Positions 35,615 through 44,365 of a DNA stretch of 64,000 nucleotides are shown one piece after another. The first letter of the stretch is position 1, and every line of letters starts with the position of its first letter. Position numbers and translations under genes: made by a program. The notes beneath the pieces are model-generated. The model did not search any database. It was given only the letters and a program-made list of their open reading frames with translations, and was not told the origin of the DNA. Source of the DNA: Aquipluma nitroreducens (GTDB taxonomy: Bacteria; Bacteroidota; Bacteroidia; Bacteroidales; Prolixibacteraceae); NCBI RefSeq assembly GCF_009689585.1, contig NZ_AP018694.1, positions 558,001 to 622,000 on the forward strand, in the 5' to 3' direction.

Positions 35615-37402
35615 ATGACTCAAAACAGCAGATTGATAGGCCGTTTGCCTAAAGTTGGCATCCGCCCTGTGATTGACGGAAGAGAAATGGGCGTGCGCGA
35701 ATCGCTCGAAGTGCAGACCATGAACATGGCCAAAGCTGCCGCAAAATTTATTGAAGAAAACCTGCGTTTCCCAAGTGGCGAAAAAGTGGAATGCGTAATT
35801 GCCGACACCACCATTGGCGGTGTTGCCGATGCCGCTTATTGTGCCGATAAATTCGAAAAAGAAGGCGTTGGCGTATCGCTGACTGTTACGCCATGCTGGT
35901 GTTACGGAACCGAAGTGATGGACACCCACCCTTCGATGCCCAAAGCAGTATGGGGGTTCAACGGCACCGAACGTCCGGGCGCTGTTTATTTAGCAGCCGC
36001 ATTGGCCGGATATTCGCAAAAAGGACTTCCGGCATTCGGAATTTATGGCCGCGATGTTCAGGATGCAGGCGACACCAGCATTCCTGCCGATGTTCAGGAA
36101 AAATTGTTACGCTTCACCAAAGCGGCTCTGGCTACTGCTCAAATGAAAGGAAAATCGTATTTATCAATCGGTTACTCTTCCATGGGTATTGCCGGTTCGA
36201 TGGTCGATCCCGATTTCTTTCAGGAATATCTTGGAATCAGAACTGAATTTGTTGAATCGGTTGAGCTAATTCGCCGGATTGAAAAAGGCATTTTTGATCA
36301 GGAAGAATATGCAAAGGCAATGGCATGGACTAAAGCCAACTGTAAAGAAGGAGCCGATTTAAACTCTGCCGAACTTCAGTCGGATCGCAAACGGAAAGAC
36401 TGGGAGTGGGAAGTTGTGGTGAAAATGACTTTAATTGCCCGCGACCTGATGGTTGGAAATCCAAAATTAAAGGCAATGGGTTTTGGCGAAGAATCGAAAG
36501 GCCGGAATGCCATTTTGGGAGGTTTCCAGGGACAACGCCAATGGACCGATTATTACCCGAATGCTGACTTTACTGAAGCTATCCTGAATTCGTCGTTCGA
36601 CTGGAATGGAATTCGCGAAGCCTTTGTGTTTGCAACTGAAAACGATAGCCTAAATGGAGTTTCCATGTTGTTTGGCCATTTACTGACCAACACCGCCCAG
36701 ATTTTCTCGGATGTGCGCACATTCTGGAGTCCTGATTCAGTGAAAAGGGTAACCGGTAAGGCGCTAACCGGAAAAGCAAGTGGTGGTATCATCCACCTAA
36801 TCAATTCAGGATCGACAACACTGGATGCAACTGCCCGGCAAAAAGATGCCAAAGGAAATCCGGTGATGAAAGCATTCTGGGACATTACCGCTAAAGATGT
36901 GGATGCTTGCCTCGAAAATACGCAATGGCCACCGGCAAACAAAGGTTATTTCAGAGGTGGAGGTTATTCATCGCTGTTTAAAACAGCCGGCGAAATGCCG
37001 GTTACCATGTCGCGGTTAAATCTGGTAAAAGGGATTGGTCCTGTTTTACAAATTGCTGAAGGATGGACTGTTGAACTACCCGATGAGATTCACACTGTTT
37101 TAGACAAACGTACCGATCCAACCTGGCCAACTACCTGGTTCGTTCCTCGTTTGGCTGATAACGATGCCTTCAAAGATGTGTACAGCGTAATGGCTAACTG
37201 GGGCGCTAACCATGGTGCAATTTCGTACGGACACATCGGCGCCGACCTCATTACTTTGGCTTCGATTCTTCGCATTCCGGTAAATATGCACAATGTTAGC
37301 AGCGACCAGATTTTCAGGCCAAGTGCCTGGTCGGCTTTCGGAACCGACAAAGAAGGTGCTGATTACCGTGCCTGTGCCACCTATGGCCCTTTGTATAAGT
37401 AA
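35615..37402 (+). CDS. fucI: L-fucose isomerase
   Basis: This 595-residue Mn-dependent enzyme interconverts L-fucose and L-fuculose (also D-arabinose/ribulose). Family length and motifs are complete: [13 protein letters not shown], the [10 protein letters not shown] segment with catalytic Glu near residue 342, and a C-terminal [13 protein letters not shown] with catalytic His. The GntR-type regulator follows after a terminator, and there is no adjacent fuculokinase or aldolase. It is the first gene of a minimal fucose locus. Confidence 0.96.
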   Translation: MTQNSRLIGRLPKVGIRPVIDGREMGVRESLEVQTMNMAKAAAKFIEENLRFPSGEKVECVIADTTIGGVADAAYCADKFEKEGVGVSLTVTPCWCYGTEVMDTHPSMPKAVWGFNGTERPGAVYLAAALAGYSQKGLPAFGIYGRDVQDAGDTSIPADVQEKLLRFTKAALATAQMKGKSYLSIGYSSMGIAGSMVDPDFFQEYLGIRTEFVESVELIRRIEKGIFDQEEYAKAMAWTKANCKEGADLNSAELQSDRKRKDWEWEVVVKMTLIARDLMVGNPKLKAMGFGEESKGRNAILGGFQGQRQWTDYYPNADFTEAILNSSFDWNGIREAFVFATENDSLNGVSMLFGHLLTNTAQIFSDVRTFWSPDSVKRVTGKALTGKASGGIIHLINSGSTTLDATARQKDAKGNPVMKAFWDITAKDVDACLENTQWPPANKGYFRGGGYSSLFKTAGEMPVTMSRLNLVKGIGPVLQIAEGWTVELPDEIHTVLDKRTDPTWPTTWFVPRLADNDAFKDVYSVMANWGANHGAISYGHIGADLITLASILRIPVNMHNVSSDQIFRPSAWSAFGTDKEGADYRACATYGPLYK

Positions 37403-37404
37403 AG

Positions 37405-37440
37405 GTATCCTTTGCCGTTCACTTCAGTGAACGGACATAA
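37405..37440 (-). repeat. Dispersed hairpin repeat, copy 2, after fucI
   Basis: The hairpin CCGTTCAC-TTCA-GTGAACGG (37415-37434) is flanked on the minus strand by ATGT on one side and CAAAGGATA on the other, exactly as around 761-780, but the stem bases differ while pairing is kept. It lies just after the fucI stop. Confidence 0.45.
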
Positions 37441-37476
37441 TGCAATATTTGCTATCTTCGCAACTGATATAAGTTG

Positions 37477-37511
37477 AAAGCCTGAATTGTACTTGCAGTT
37501 CAGGCTTTTTC
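37477..37511 (+). terminator. Terminator between fucI and its regulator
   Basis: AAAGCCTGAA pairs with TTCAGGCTTT and runs into TTTTTC, 13 bp before the regulator ATG. A TATCTTCG box (37453-37460) just upstream could start a transcript that meets this hairpin at once, so it may attenuate the regulator gene. Confidence 0.7.
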
Positions 37512-37523
37512 AAAACAATCAGG

Positions 37524-38519
37524 ATGGAACAATTTACATTTAAATTAGACGCAAGTTCTTCTCAAACCAAGATACAGCAATTGATTCATGCTGTTAGCGA
37601 AGCAATTAATCTTGGAATTTTAAAAGATGGTGATTTTTTGCCCTCAGTCAATCAGTTAAACCGTGAAAGTGGGATCTCGCGCGACACCATCTTTAAAGCC
37701 TATTCGATTTTAAAGCAACGAAGCATCATTTCCTCAACTCCAACCAAGGGATATTTTGTTTCCTCCGAGTCGTACCGGGTATTTATTCTGTTAGACGATT
37801 TCAGTGCCTTTAAGGAACAACTCTACAAATCGTTGAGGGCAAATATTCCTGATACGTATTCGATTGACCTTTTATTTCACCACTACAACCCCGAAATTTT
37901 TAATCAGCTTATTCTGAACAGCCTGGGTCGTTACAGCATGTATATTGTGATGAATATCGACAACAAAAGTCTGGAAGAAGTGGTCCGAAAAATTGATCCG
38001 AAAAAACTGTTGATCCTTGATATGGGATTTGATCCTAAAAATGAGGTTTCCAGTCTCACCCAGGATTTTAATCAGGCTGTTTACGATTGTTTAAGTTCAG
38101 GGCTGGAACTTATTCAGAAATACCAGGAATTTATACTTGTTTTCCCAAAAAATACTCCGCATCCCATTGAAACCATCGATGCATTCAACCGGTTTTGTAC
38201 CGAACACCAACTGAAACACAATGTACTGGAGAATATTGACGACCGCGAAGTTCAGCCGGGACAAGCCTATCTGGTCATCAAAGATTCAGATTTGGTTAAG
38301 ATTGTGAAAGATTGCAAGAAAAACAGTTATCAAATTGGGAAAGATGTAGGCATAATTTCTTATAATGATTCTCCGATGAAAGAAATTGTTGGCTCCGGGA
38401 TTACAGTAATCTCTACCGATTTTATTCGATTGGGTAAAGATTGTGCCAACTTCATTGTTAATAAAGAGCGAGTTAACGCTGTTATGCCCACCCGGCTAAT
38501 CATTCGCAGTTCGCTGTAA
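37524..38519 (+). CDS. GntR-family regulator with sugar-binding-protein-like C-terminus
   Basis: This 331-residue regulator has an N-terminal GntR winged helix (about 15-80: LPSVNQLNRESGISRDTIFK) and a LacI/periplasmic-binding-like effector domain (about 85-330). This architecture is used by fucose and arabinose regulators of Bacteroidota. Its place directly after fucI suggests it senses fucose or a derivative and controls fucI. The ligand is inferred from position. Confidence 0.88.
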   Translation: MEQFTFKLDASSSQTKIQQLIHAVSEAINLGILKDGDFLPSVNQLNRESGISRDTIFKAYSILKQRSIISSTPTKGYFVSSESYRVFILLDDFSAFKEQLYKSLRANIPDTYSIDLLFHHYNPEIFNQLILNSLGRYSMYIVMNIDNKSLEEVVRKIDPKKLLILDMGFDPKNEVSSLTQDFNQAVYDCLSSGLELIQKYQEFILVFPKNTPHPIETIDAFNRFCTEHQLKHNVLENIDDREVQPGQAYLVIKDSDLVKIVKDCKKNSYQIGKDVGIISYNDSPMKEIVGSGITVISTDFIRLGKDCANFIVNKERVNAVMPTRLIIRSSL

Positions 38520-38603
38520 GCGTTTTGTTGTGCAACTATCAGGCATAATATTTGTCTATACTAATAATCACAATTAAACGTTTATTCAGTAAATAAAACA
38601 GCC

Positions 38604-39194
38604 ATGAAAAAACTTACAATTCTTATCCTGTTGGCTATAGTTGCCATAACAGGGAATGCTCAGGACTTTTTTGATTTTGGCCCAAAAATCGGGATGAATA
38701 CGTCTAAGATTTCGACACATATGTCTGATTATAATGCAGAAGCAGTAAACAGTTATCAATTTGGTGCTTTTGCACGCTTTAATCTTGGACGGCTTTACCT
38801 TCAGCCTGAAGCCTATTCAAATTCAAAAAAAGGTAAAGTGATAAGCGCCAGTGATCTTGGTCTTTCAACCATCAATTCGTTTGATCTGAAAACCATTGAT
38901 GTTCCAGTTCTGCTTGGACTTAAAATCATTGATCAGAAAGCCTTGAATCTTCGTGTTTTGGCTGGGCCAACATTCTCATTCTTAACCGATAAAAGTGTTA
39001 AAGGTCAACTTACCGAAGACAATCTGAAAAATAGTTTCTTTGGATGGCAGTATGGCGTGGGTATTGATTTCCTTTTCCTGTCGCTGGATGTCAGAAAAGA
39101 GTCATTCAGTAACAATCTGTACGACACACCAAACTTTGATTTTGACACCAAAAACGGAACGTTTGTAATCAGTTTGGGAATGAAGTTATTTTAG
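38604..39194 (+). CDS. Outer-membrane beta-barrel protein (PorT-like domain)
   Basis: This 196-residue protein has a signal peptide (about 1-19, ending GNAQ) and alternating amphipathic strands: FDFGPKIGMNTSKI, FGAFARFNLGRLYLQPEAY, LLGLKIIDQKALNLRVLAGPTFS and a C-terminal VISLGMKLF ending in Phe, as outer-membrane barrels do. It belongs to the outer-membrane beta-barrel domain group. No specific function can be given. A hypothetical gene follows after 23 bp on the same strand. Confidence 0.82.
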   Translation: MKKLTILILLAIVAITGNAQDFFDFGPKIGMNTSKISTHMSDYNAEAVNSYQFGAFARFNLGRLYLQPEAYSNSKKGKVISASDLGLSTINSFDLKTIDVPVLLGLKIIDQKALNLRVLAGPTFSFLTDKSVKGQLTEDNLKNSFFGWQYGVGIDFLFLSLDVRKESFSNNLYDTPNFDFDTKNGTFVISLGMKLF

Positions 39195-39217
39195 AATCAA
39201 TAAACTATATTTACCGT

Positions 39218-39760
39218 ATGAAACGGTTTATTTTTTCCCTGATTTCCTTTTGTGCAGTACTTTTTAGTTATGCACAAAAGGAAATCCGTTTAGATAGCAT
39301 TCCACAGATTCATCAGGAAGATCGATTGAAAGAACTCAACCTGGAGAAACCTTTGCTTTTTGAGAATTCGTTTTCGATGGGAGAAATAAATTTGCCCGAT
39401 AAATCCATGTTTAACCAGCCACTTCTACCCGATTACAGTAAAAATCTGGACATTAAAAAATACCTCAATTCTTCCAAATCAACAACTGAGTCCTTTTCGA
39501 CGAACGGATTTATAGTTTCACCTTTTTATACCAATGGAGCGGTTTTTAATCAATCGACTTACCGTGTAAGCGATAAGTTTTCGTTTGGTGGAAATAGCTT
39601 TGGAGCACAATCTGTTTTCGATCGGCCTGCGCTAAATCCGGCCATCCAAAATATGAGTACCAAAGGCGCATCCATGTTTATGCAATACAAGGTTTCCAAA
39701 AACTTTAAAGTCGAAACACGAGTTAGTGTATCTACCCACAAATCGCCCTGGGAACCCTAA
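39218..39760 (+). CDS. Hypothetical exported protein
   Basis: This 180-residue protein has a signal peptide (about 1-19, ending SYAQ). The remainder is polar and Asn/Ser/Phe-rich, with no domain I recognise, ending abruptly at SPWEP. It is 23 bp after the outer-membrane barrel gene and may be co-transcribed. It may be a periplasmic or surface partner of that protein, which is speculative. Confidence 0.6.
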   Translation: MKRFIFSLISFCAVLFSYAQKEIRLDSIPQIHQEDRLKELNLEKPLLFENSFSMGEINLPDKSMFNQPLLPDYSKNLDIKKYLNSSKSTTESFSTNGFIVSPFYTNGAVFNQSTYRVSDKFSFGGNSFGAQSVFDRPALNPAIQNMSTKGASMFMQYKVSKNFKVETRVSVSTHKSPWEP

Positions 39761-39879
39761 ATTACCATTCGCTTTATTCGCAAAGTTGATCAAAATCAGA
39801 CCGATATTCCTTATTTACAACGGATTGACATGACCTGTGAATCTTTTCATTTGTCACAAAAATTAATCAACATTTCGAC

Positions 39880-39887
39880 TAAATTTG
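39880..39887 (+). promoter_or_regulatory. -7 box upstream of the Cys-cluster gene
   Basis: TAAATTTG matches TAnnTTTG, 26 bp before the ATG at 39913. The -33 element is not clear. Confidence 0.35.
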
Positions 39888-39912
39888 GTGCACTTTTACG
39901 AAAAGTAATTTT

Positions 39913-40530
39913 ATGCTCGAAAAGATCAGAAAAATTGAACGGGTTTTTAAACAATTAGACAGAGAAACCCAAAAATTTGGGAACCAATCGAACCTGAAGT
40001 GTTTGACAAATTGCAACCTGTGCTGCTTAAAGAAGGGATTGGAAGCCAATGTTCTCGAATTCCTGCCACTTGCCTATCATCTGGTCCAGAACAACTTACA
40101 CGAAGCCGCTCTTGATCTTTTGGACACCGAACCCGAACATTGCATCAACCTGGCGAAAAATCCAGCGCTTGGACAAACAGCGGGTTGTGGCGCCTATGAA
40201 CAGCGTGGACTTATTTGCCGACTTTTTGGGTTTTCTGCGGTTCGCGATAAGAACTCGAAATTAGCGGTTTACACCTGTACTCACATCAAACACGAATACC
40301 CTGAAGAATTCAAGCGAGCATCTGAACTTATTAACGCCAAAGGAATGAATATCCCGTTGGTAACTGACTTTTATTACCAGATCTACTTCATCGACACGCA
40401 AATGGCTAACGATTACAACCCGATCAATGTGAGTATCAGGAAAGCCATTGAGCATGTTGCCTATTATTATTCGAATCGGCCCATTCGAAAACCAAACAAG
40501 AAGTTGAATCCTCAAATTGGAAATAAATAA
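39913..40530 (+). CDS. YkgJ family cysteine cluster protein
   Basis: This 205-residue protein has the cluster CLTNCNLCC (Cys30, 34, 37, 38) and further Cys in GCGAYEQRGLICRLFG and VYTCTH. This is the YkgJ-type zinc or iron-sulfur binding fold, whose function is not established. It is 3 bp upstream of the peptidyl-tRNA hydrolase gene, so the two are co-translated. Confidence 0.82.
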   Translation: MLEKIRKIERVFKQLDRETQKFGNQSNLKCLTNCNLCCLKKGLEANVLEFLPLAYHLVQNNLHEAALDLLDTEPEHCINLAKNPALGQTAGCGAYEQRGLICRLFGFSAVRDKNSKLAVYTCTHIKHEYPEEFKRASELINAKGMNIPLVTDFYYQIYFIDTQMANDYNPINVSIRKAIEHVAYYYSNRPIRKPNKKLNPQIGNK

Positions 40531-40533
40531 TAA

Positions 40534-40950
40534 ATGCCGGAACTTACAGTAAATATTCCTGATCTCTCCGCTGAATTTCAATTCTTTACATCGCGCAGCA
40601 GTGGCCCTGGCGGTCAAAATGTAAACAAGGTGAATTCGAAAGTTGAACTTCGGTTCGACATTCAGAACTCCGACTTGCTGTCTGAAGATCAAAAGAATAT
40701 ACTTCTGATCAAACTGGCATCAAAAATTACTTCTGAAGGAATATTGAGCGTTGTTTCTCAGCGCGACCGCTCGCAACTCTCGAACAAGGAAGATGCCATT
40801 GAAAAGCTGTATTTACTTATTTCAAAAGCTCTGACGCCGGTTAAACCCAGAAAAAATACCAGACCAACAAAAGGCTCAATAGAAAAAAGATTGGCCACAA
40901 AGCGAATTAAGTCTGAGATAAAGCAAAATCGCCAGAAATTCGACGATTAA
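40534..40950 (+). CDS. arfB: Alternative ribosome-rescue factor / peptidyl-tRNA hydrolase (ArfB)
   Basis: This 138-residue protein carries the release-factor GGQ motif (residues 26-28, in SSGPGGQNVNKVNSKVELRF) and a basic C-terminal tail (KRLATKRIKSEIKQNRQKF) that in the family enters the mRNA channel of stalled ribosomes. The size is right for ArfB/YaeJ. It starts 3 bp after the Cys-cluster gene and is followed by a GNAT gene in the same direction. Confidence 0.9.
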   Translation: MPELTVNIPDLSAEFQFFTSRSSGPGGQNVNKVNSKVELRFDIQNSDLLSEDQKNILLIKLASKITSEGILSVVSQRDRSQLSNKEDAIEKLYLLISKALTPVKPRKNTRPTKGSIEKRLATKRIKSEIKQNRQKFDD

Positions 40951-40997
40951 TCATTCATCGGCTCATTCGTTCAATTGAGATTTCAGCATAAAACTTT

Positions 40998-41570
40998 ATG
41001 ATACAATTACATCCGGTAAAAAATTCCGATAGACTAAATTCTGATTTTAAAGAAATTTATGAGACTTCATTTCCTGACGATGAACGAAGGGAATGGACGC
41101 AGTTACTTGAAATACTGGACAATAAACAATTTATTCTGAATGAAATTTACGATCAGCAAAAATATCTGGGCTTCATTTCGATCTGGAATCTGACAGAATT
41201 CAATTTCATTGAACATTTTGCCATTCGCACTACCGAGCAAGGAAAAGGCTACGGAACTCAAACAATGGAGCATGTTCTCTCTACAAATTCAAAACCGATC
41301 GTACTTGAAATTGAAGAACCGCTTACCGAGACTGCCCGTAAACGAATGGAATTTTATGAGCGGCTAAACTTTACAGTAAACGACTTCAGTTACTTTCAGC
41401 CACCCTATTCTATCGGGAAAAGCAGCGTTAAATTGTTATTAATGAGCTATCCTGCAAAAATAAAACCTGAAGATTTTGAAAGAATCAAAGATCAAATCTA
41501 TCATTGGGTGTACGGGCATAACAATGAAGCTCTGGAATCAGAGACTATTGAGGATTTTCTGACAGACTAA
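40998..41570 (+). CDS. GNAT family acetyltransferase
   Basis: This 190-residue protein has the acetyl-CoA loop EQGKGYGTQTMEHVL near 90 and FYERLNFTVNDFSYF near 125. The C-terminal extension of about 40 residues is unusual for a minimal GNAT. Substrate unknown. It is 47 bp after arfB and probably in the same transcript. Confidence 0.82.
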   Translation: MIQLHPVKNSDRLNSDFKEIYETSFPDDERREWTQLLEILDNKQFILNEIYDQQKYLGFISIWNLTEFNFIEHFAIRTTEQGKGYGTQTMEHVLSTNSKPIVLEIEEPLTETARKRMEFYERLNFTVNDFSYFQPPYSIGKSSVKLLLMSYPAKIKPEDFERIKDQIYHWVYGHNNEALESETIEDFLTD

Positions 41571-41577
41571 AAGTTTT

Positions 41578-41585
41578 TATTTTTG
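41578..41585 (+). promoter_or_regulatory. -7 box upstream of leader copy A and mscS-like gene
   Basis: TATTTTTG matches TAnnTTTG. A start near 41592 would place the whole leader peptide (41629-41745) in the transcribed 5' region of the channel gene. Confidence 0.4.
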
Positions 41586-41628
41586 CACATAGAATAAATT
41601 TTTAAAATTCATATCTCACTTATAATCA

Positions 41629-41745
41629 ATGAAACGAGCCATGAGAGCGATACTCTCACACACGAGGATGACTAATATGGCGAATTGTAGCGAAGCGGAA
41701 ATCCCCGAAGGGAATTCCATCTGGCAATTAAAAAACAAATTATAG
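41629..41745 (+). CDS. Leader peptide uORF, copy A (38 residues)
   Basis: The peptide opens MKRAMRAILSHTRMT and ends NSIWQLKNKL, with the stop 4 nt before the channel start at 41750. Its hairpin TGAGAGC-GAT-ACTCTCA has the same 17-nt length as in copies B and C with compensating base changes. A 30-nt in-frame insertion relative to copy B contains CCCCGAAGGG. It is a candidate translated leader controlling the next gene by coupling. Confidence 0.5.
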   Translation: MKRAMRAILSHTRMTNMANCSEAEIPEGNSIWQLKNKL

Positions 41746-41749
41746 AAAG

Positions 41750-43018
41750 ATGAAATCACTTTATTTATTACTGAACGACGTATTCCGCGACCTCGACTTT
41801 CTGGAATTGTACGCCCGGCTTACGGCTGTAATGGTTACCATAGTAGCCCTTTTCGTAATCGCGATGATCGTTCATTGGATAACCAAAATTCTGACCGTAA
41901 AAATCATCCATCGATTGGTTGAGAAATCAAAGACAGATTGGGACGATTATCTGCTGAAGCGCAAAGTGTTTCAATCGATGTCGCACCTCACTTCTGCTTT
42001 GGTTTTTTATTATTCAAGTAACTTTTCTGAGATTCCTGAAGTCACCCGAATTCTAACCATATTCACGAATATCTATTTTGTGGTTATTTTCATTAAAGTG
42101 GTTTCCGGAGTATTAAAGGCCTCGAATGACATCTATCTGACTACCCCATACGCATCGACACGTTCGATCAAAGGATACATTCAATTGGTAATGATTCTGG
42201 TTTATTTCATTGCCGGAATCTTCATCATTGGCATCATCTTCGACAAATCGCCACTTTATTTGCTTGGAGGTTTAAGCGCCATTGCTGCCGTACTTTTATT
42301 GGTATTTAAAGACACAATACTTGGTCTGGTTGCCAGTATTCAGCTCTCAGCCAACAAGATGTTAAAGCCTGGCGACTGGATTGAAATGCCCAAACACAAC
42401 GCCAATGGAACCGTCATCGATATTTCATTAAACACGGTCAAGGTTCAGAACTTCGACAAAACCATATCTACCATTCCGACCTACTCGTTAGTTGCCGATT
42501 CGTTTCTAAACTGGTCGGGCATGGAAGAATCAGAAGGCAGAAGAATCAAGCGATCGATAAATATTGACATGAAGAGTGTTCAGTTTTGCGATGAAGAAAT
42601 GCTCGAACGATTCAAAAAACTTCACTTAATACAGAGCTATATTTCTGATAGACAAAAAGAAATAACCGACCACAATAAAAAACTTGGTATTGAAGACGAA
42701 TCATATCCGAATGGGCGTCGACAGACGAACCTAGGCATTTTCAGAAAATACCTGGAAGAGTATTTAAAAAACAACCCACACACTAACAACAATATGACAT
42801 TGCTGGTCAGGCATTTGCAACCGACGGAAACAGGGCTGCCAGTCGAAATATACATGTTCAGTAAAAACAAAGACTGGGTTGATTATGAAGGGATTCAAGC
42901 CGACATTTTTGATCATATTTTGGCAATTATTCCAGAGTTTAAACTCCGGGTTTTTCAGGCTCCTTCGGGCAGCGACATTAACGATTTATCTGAAAAACTT
43001 GCGAATCGGATGAACTAA
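41750..43018 (+). CDS. Mechanosensitive ion channel, MscS type
   Basis: This 422-residue protein has five N-terminal helices (the extra ones before the pore helix being typical of YbdG-like channels), the pore-lining segment GLSAIAAVLLLVFKDTILG (about 180), and the beta-domain PGDWIEMPKHNANGTVIDIS. The C-terminal cytoplasmic part is longer than MscS, as in YbdG. It probably opens under membrane tension. It is preceded by leader copy A. Confidence 0.9.
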   Translation: MKSLYLLLNDVFRDLDFLELYARLTAVMVTIVALFVIAMIVHWITKILTVKIIHRLVEKSKTDWDDYLLKRKVFQSMSHLTSALVFYYSSNFSEIPEVTRILTIFTNIYFVVIFIKVVSGVLKASNDIYLTTPYASTRSIKGYIQLVMILVYFIAGIFIIGIIFDKSPLYLLGGLSAIAAVLLLVFKDTILGLVASIQLSANKMLKPGDWIEMPKHNANGTVIDISLNTVKVQNFDKTISTIPTYSLVADSFLNWSGMEESEGRRIKRSINIDMKSVQFCDEEMLERFKKLHLIQSYISDRQKEITDHNKKLGIEDESYPNGRRQTNLGIFRKYLEEYLKNNPHTNNNMTLLVRHLQPTETGLPVEIYMFSKNKDWVDYEGIQADIFDHILAIIPEFKLRVFQAPSGSDINDLSEKLANRMN

Positions 43019-43177
43019 GCAAGAAGGAGAATAAATACCATATTCTCAAATGGAAAAAATCACTTACATTTGCCAATCTATTTTATTCGTTCATTAGTGA
43101 ATTTGATAATTTAACTTTCAGTTCATTACAATCATGATGTTTTTAAACAAGAATAATTGAAGATTATCATTTTTTTG

Positions 43178-43185
43178 TACTTTTG
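43178..43185 (+). promoter_or_regulatory. Promoter of the first AsnC gene
   Basis: TACTTTTG (-7) with ATTG at 43156-43159, spacer 18, forms a good Bacteroidota promoter. It lies 39 bp before the start codon. Confidence 0.5.
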
Positions 43186-43223
43186 AGTTTCAATTTTTAA
43201 AACGACAGTTATAACTATAGATT

Positions 43224-43703
43224 ATGAATGATCTGCATATTGAGCCACTTCCGAATATCGACGAATTGGATGAAAAAATTCTGAAATTGATTACGAAAAA
43301 TGCCCGGATTCCATTTTTAGAGGTTGCCCGCGAATGTGGAGTTTCCGGAGCCGCAATTCATCAGCGAGTACAGCGTTTACTCAATTTAGGTGTCGTTTCG
43401 GGAAGTGAATTTATAGTCAATCCTCAAAAAATGGGGTATTTTACTTGTGCGTATATGGGTATTCATCTCGAAAAAGCCAAATTTCACAAGCAAGTAGTTG
43501 CCGAACTAACAAAAATTCCTGAAGTTGTTGAATGTCATTATGTAACAGGAACTTATGCCATTTTCATTAAAGTTCAGACAAAAACAAATAAGCACCTGAA
43601 GAAATTAATTGACGAAGATTTACAGGAAATAGAAGGAATTGCCAGTACTGAAACTTTTATTTCGCTCGAAATGGAGTTTAAGCGTCAGGTTCCAATAAAG
43701 TAA
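43224..43703 (+). CDS. Lrp/AsnC family regulator, first of tandem pair
   Basis: This 159-residue regulator has an N-terminal HTH (IPFLEVARECGVSGAAIHQRVQRLLNLG) and a C-terminal RAM/AsnC effector domain (GIASTETFISLE). It resembles the next gene along its full length. Such regulators sense amino acids or small effectors. A strong hairpin terminator separates the two, so they are independently transcribed paralogues. Effector unknown. Confidence 0.92.
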   Translation: MNDLHIEPLPNIDELDEKILKLITKNARIPFLEVARECGVSGAAIHQRVQRLLNLGVVSGSEFIVNPQKMGYFTCAYMGIHLEKAKFHKQVVAELTKIPEVVECHYVTGTYAIFIKVQTKTNKHLKKLIDEDLQEIEGIASTETFISLEMEFKRQVPIK

Positions 43704-43715
43704 CAATATACTTTT

Positions 43716-43765
43716 GCTAAAAAAATAAGGGTGCCGTTGTTGAACGGCACCCTTATTTTTTTAGC
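43716..43765. terminator. Perfect 23-bp terminator between the AsnC genes
   Basis: GCTAAAAAAATAAGGGTGCC continues to a 23-bp stem around GTTG, ending in an A-rich/T-rich flank on both strands. It is one of the strongest terminators in the window and works in either direction. Confidence 0.9.
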
Positions 43766-43854
43766 AATTTTCCATTTTTCGCAACTATTGTGACTATTAT
43801 CTGACATATTGAATTAATATACCGTGTTAATTACCAAAATAATCAAATTTTAGC

Positions 43855-43862
43855 TAATTTTG
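43855..43862 (+). promoter_or_regulatory. -7 box of the second AsnC gene
   Basis: TAATTTTG matches TAnnTTTG, 33 bp before the ATG at 43895. Confidence 0.4.
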
Positions 43863-43894
43863 AAACATTAAATTTATACAATCAATATACCGTC

Positions 43895-44359
43895 ATGACG
43901 TTACGAAATCAATTGGATGATATCGATTTGAACATTCTGGACATTATCTCAAAAAATGCACGTATTCCATTTAAAGATGTAGCTGCCGAAGTTGGCGTAT
44001 CAAGAGCTGCCGTTCATCAACGAGTCAACCGAATGATCGACCTGGATGTGATAACTGGTTCTGGCTATCACATCGACCCAAAGAAAATTGATTTCAAGAC
44101 CTGCACATACATTGGCATCTTTCTCGAAAAAGGGAGTCTATATTCTACTGTCGCTGAAAAGCTTAAAATGATACCTGAAATTGTAGAGTGTCACTATACA
44201 ACTGGGCAGTATGCTGTATTTGCTAAGGTTTATGCCAAAGACAACGAGCATCTCCGTGATATTCTGAGTGATAAAATTCAAAAAATTGCTGGCGTCGCCA
44301 GTACCGAAACATTCATTTCGCTTGACGAAACATTTAAACGCGAAGTCCCAATCTTTTAG
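43895..44359 (+). CDS. Lrp/AsnC family regulator, second of tandem pair
   Basis: This 154-residue protein is paralogous to the preceding gene: same HTH (IPFKDVAAEVGVSRAAVHQRV), same IVECHYTTGQYAVFAKVYA and GVASTETFISLDE effector region. Duplicated AsnC genes may sense different amino acids. It converges on the BtuG-like gene, whose stop is only 7 bp away. Confidence 0.92.
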   Translation: MTLRNQLDDIDLNILDIISKNARIPFKDVAAEVGVSRAAVHQRVNRMIDLDVITGSGYHIDPKKIDFKTCTYIGIFLEKGSLYSTVAEKLKMIPEIVECHYTTGQYAVFAKVYAKDNEHLRDILSDKIQKIAGVASTETFISLDETFKREVPIF

Positions 44360-44365
44360 CAACTG

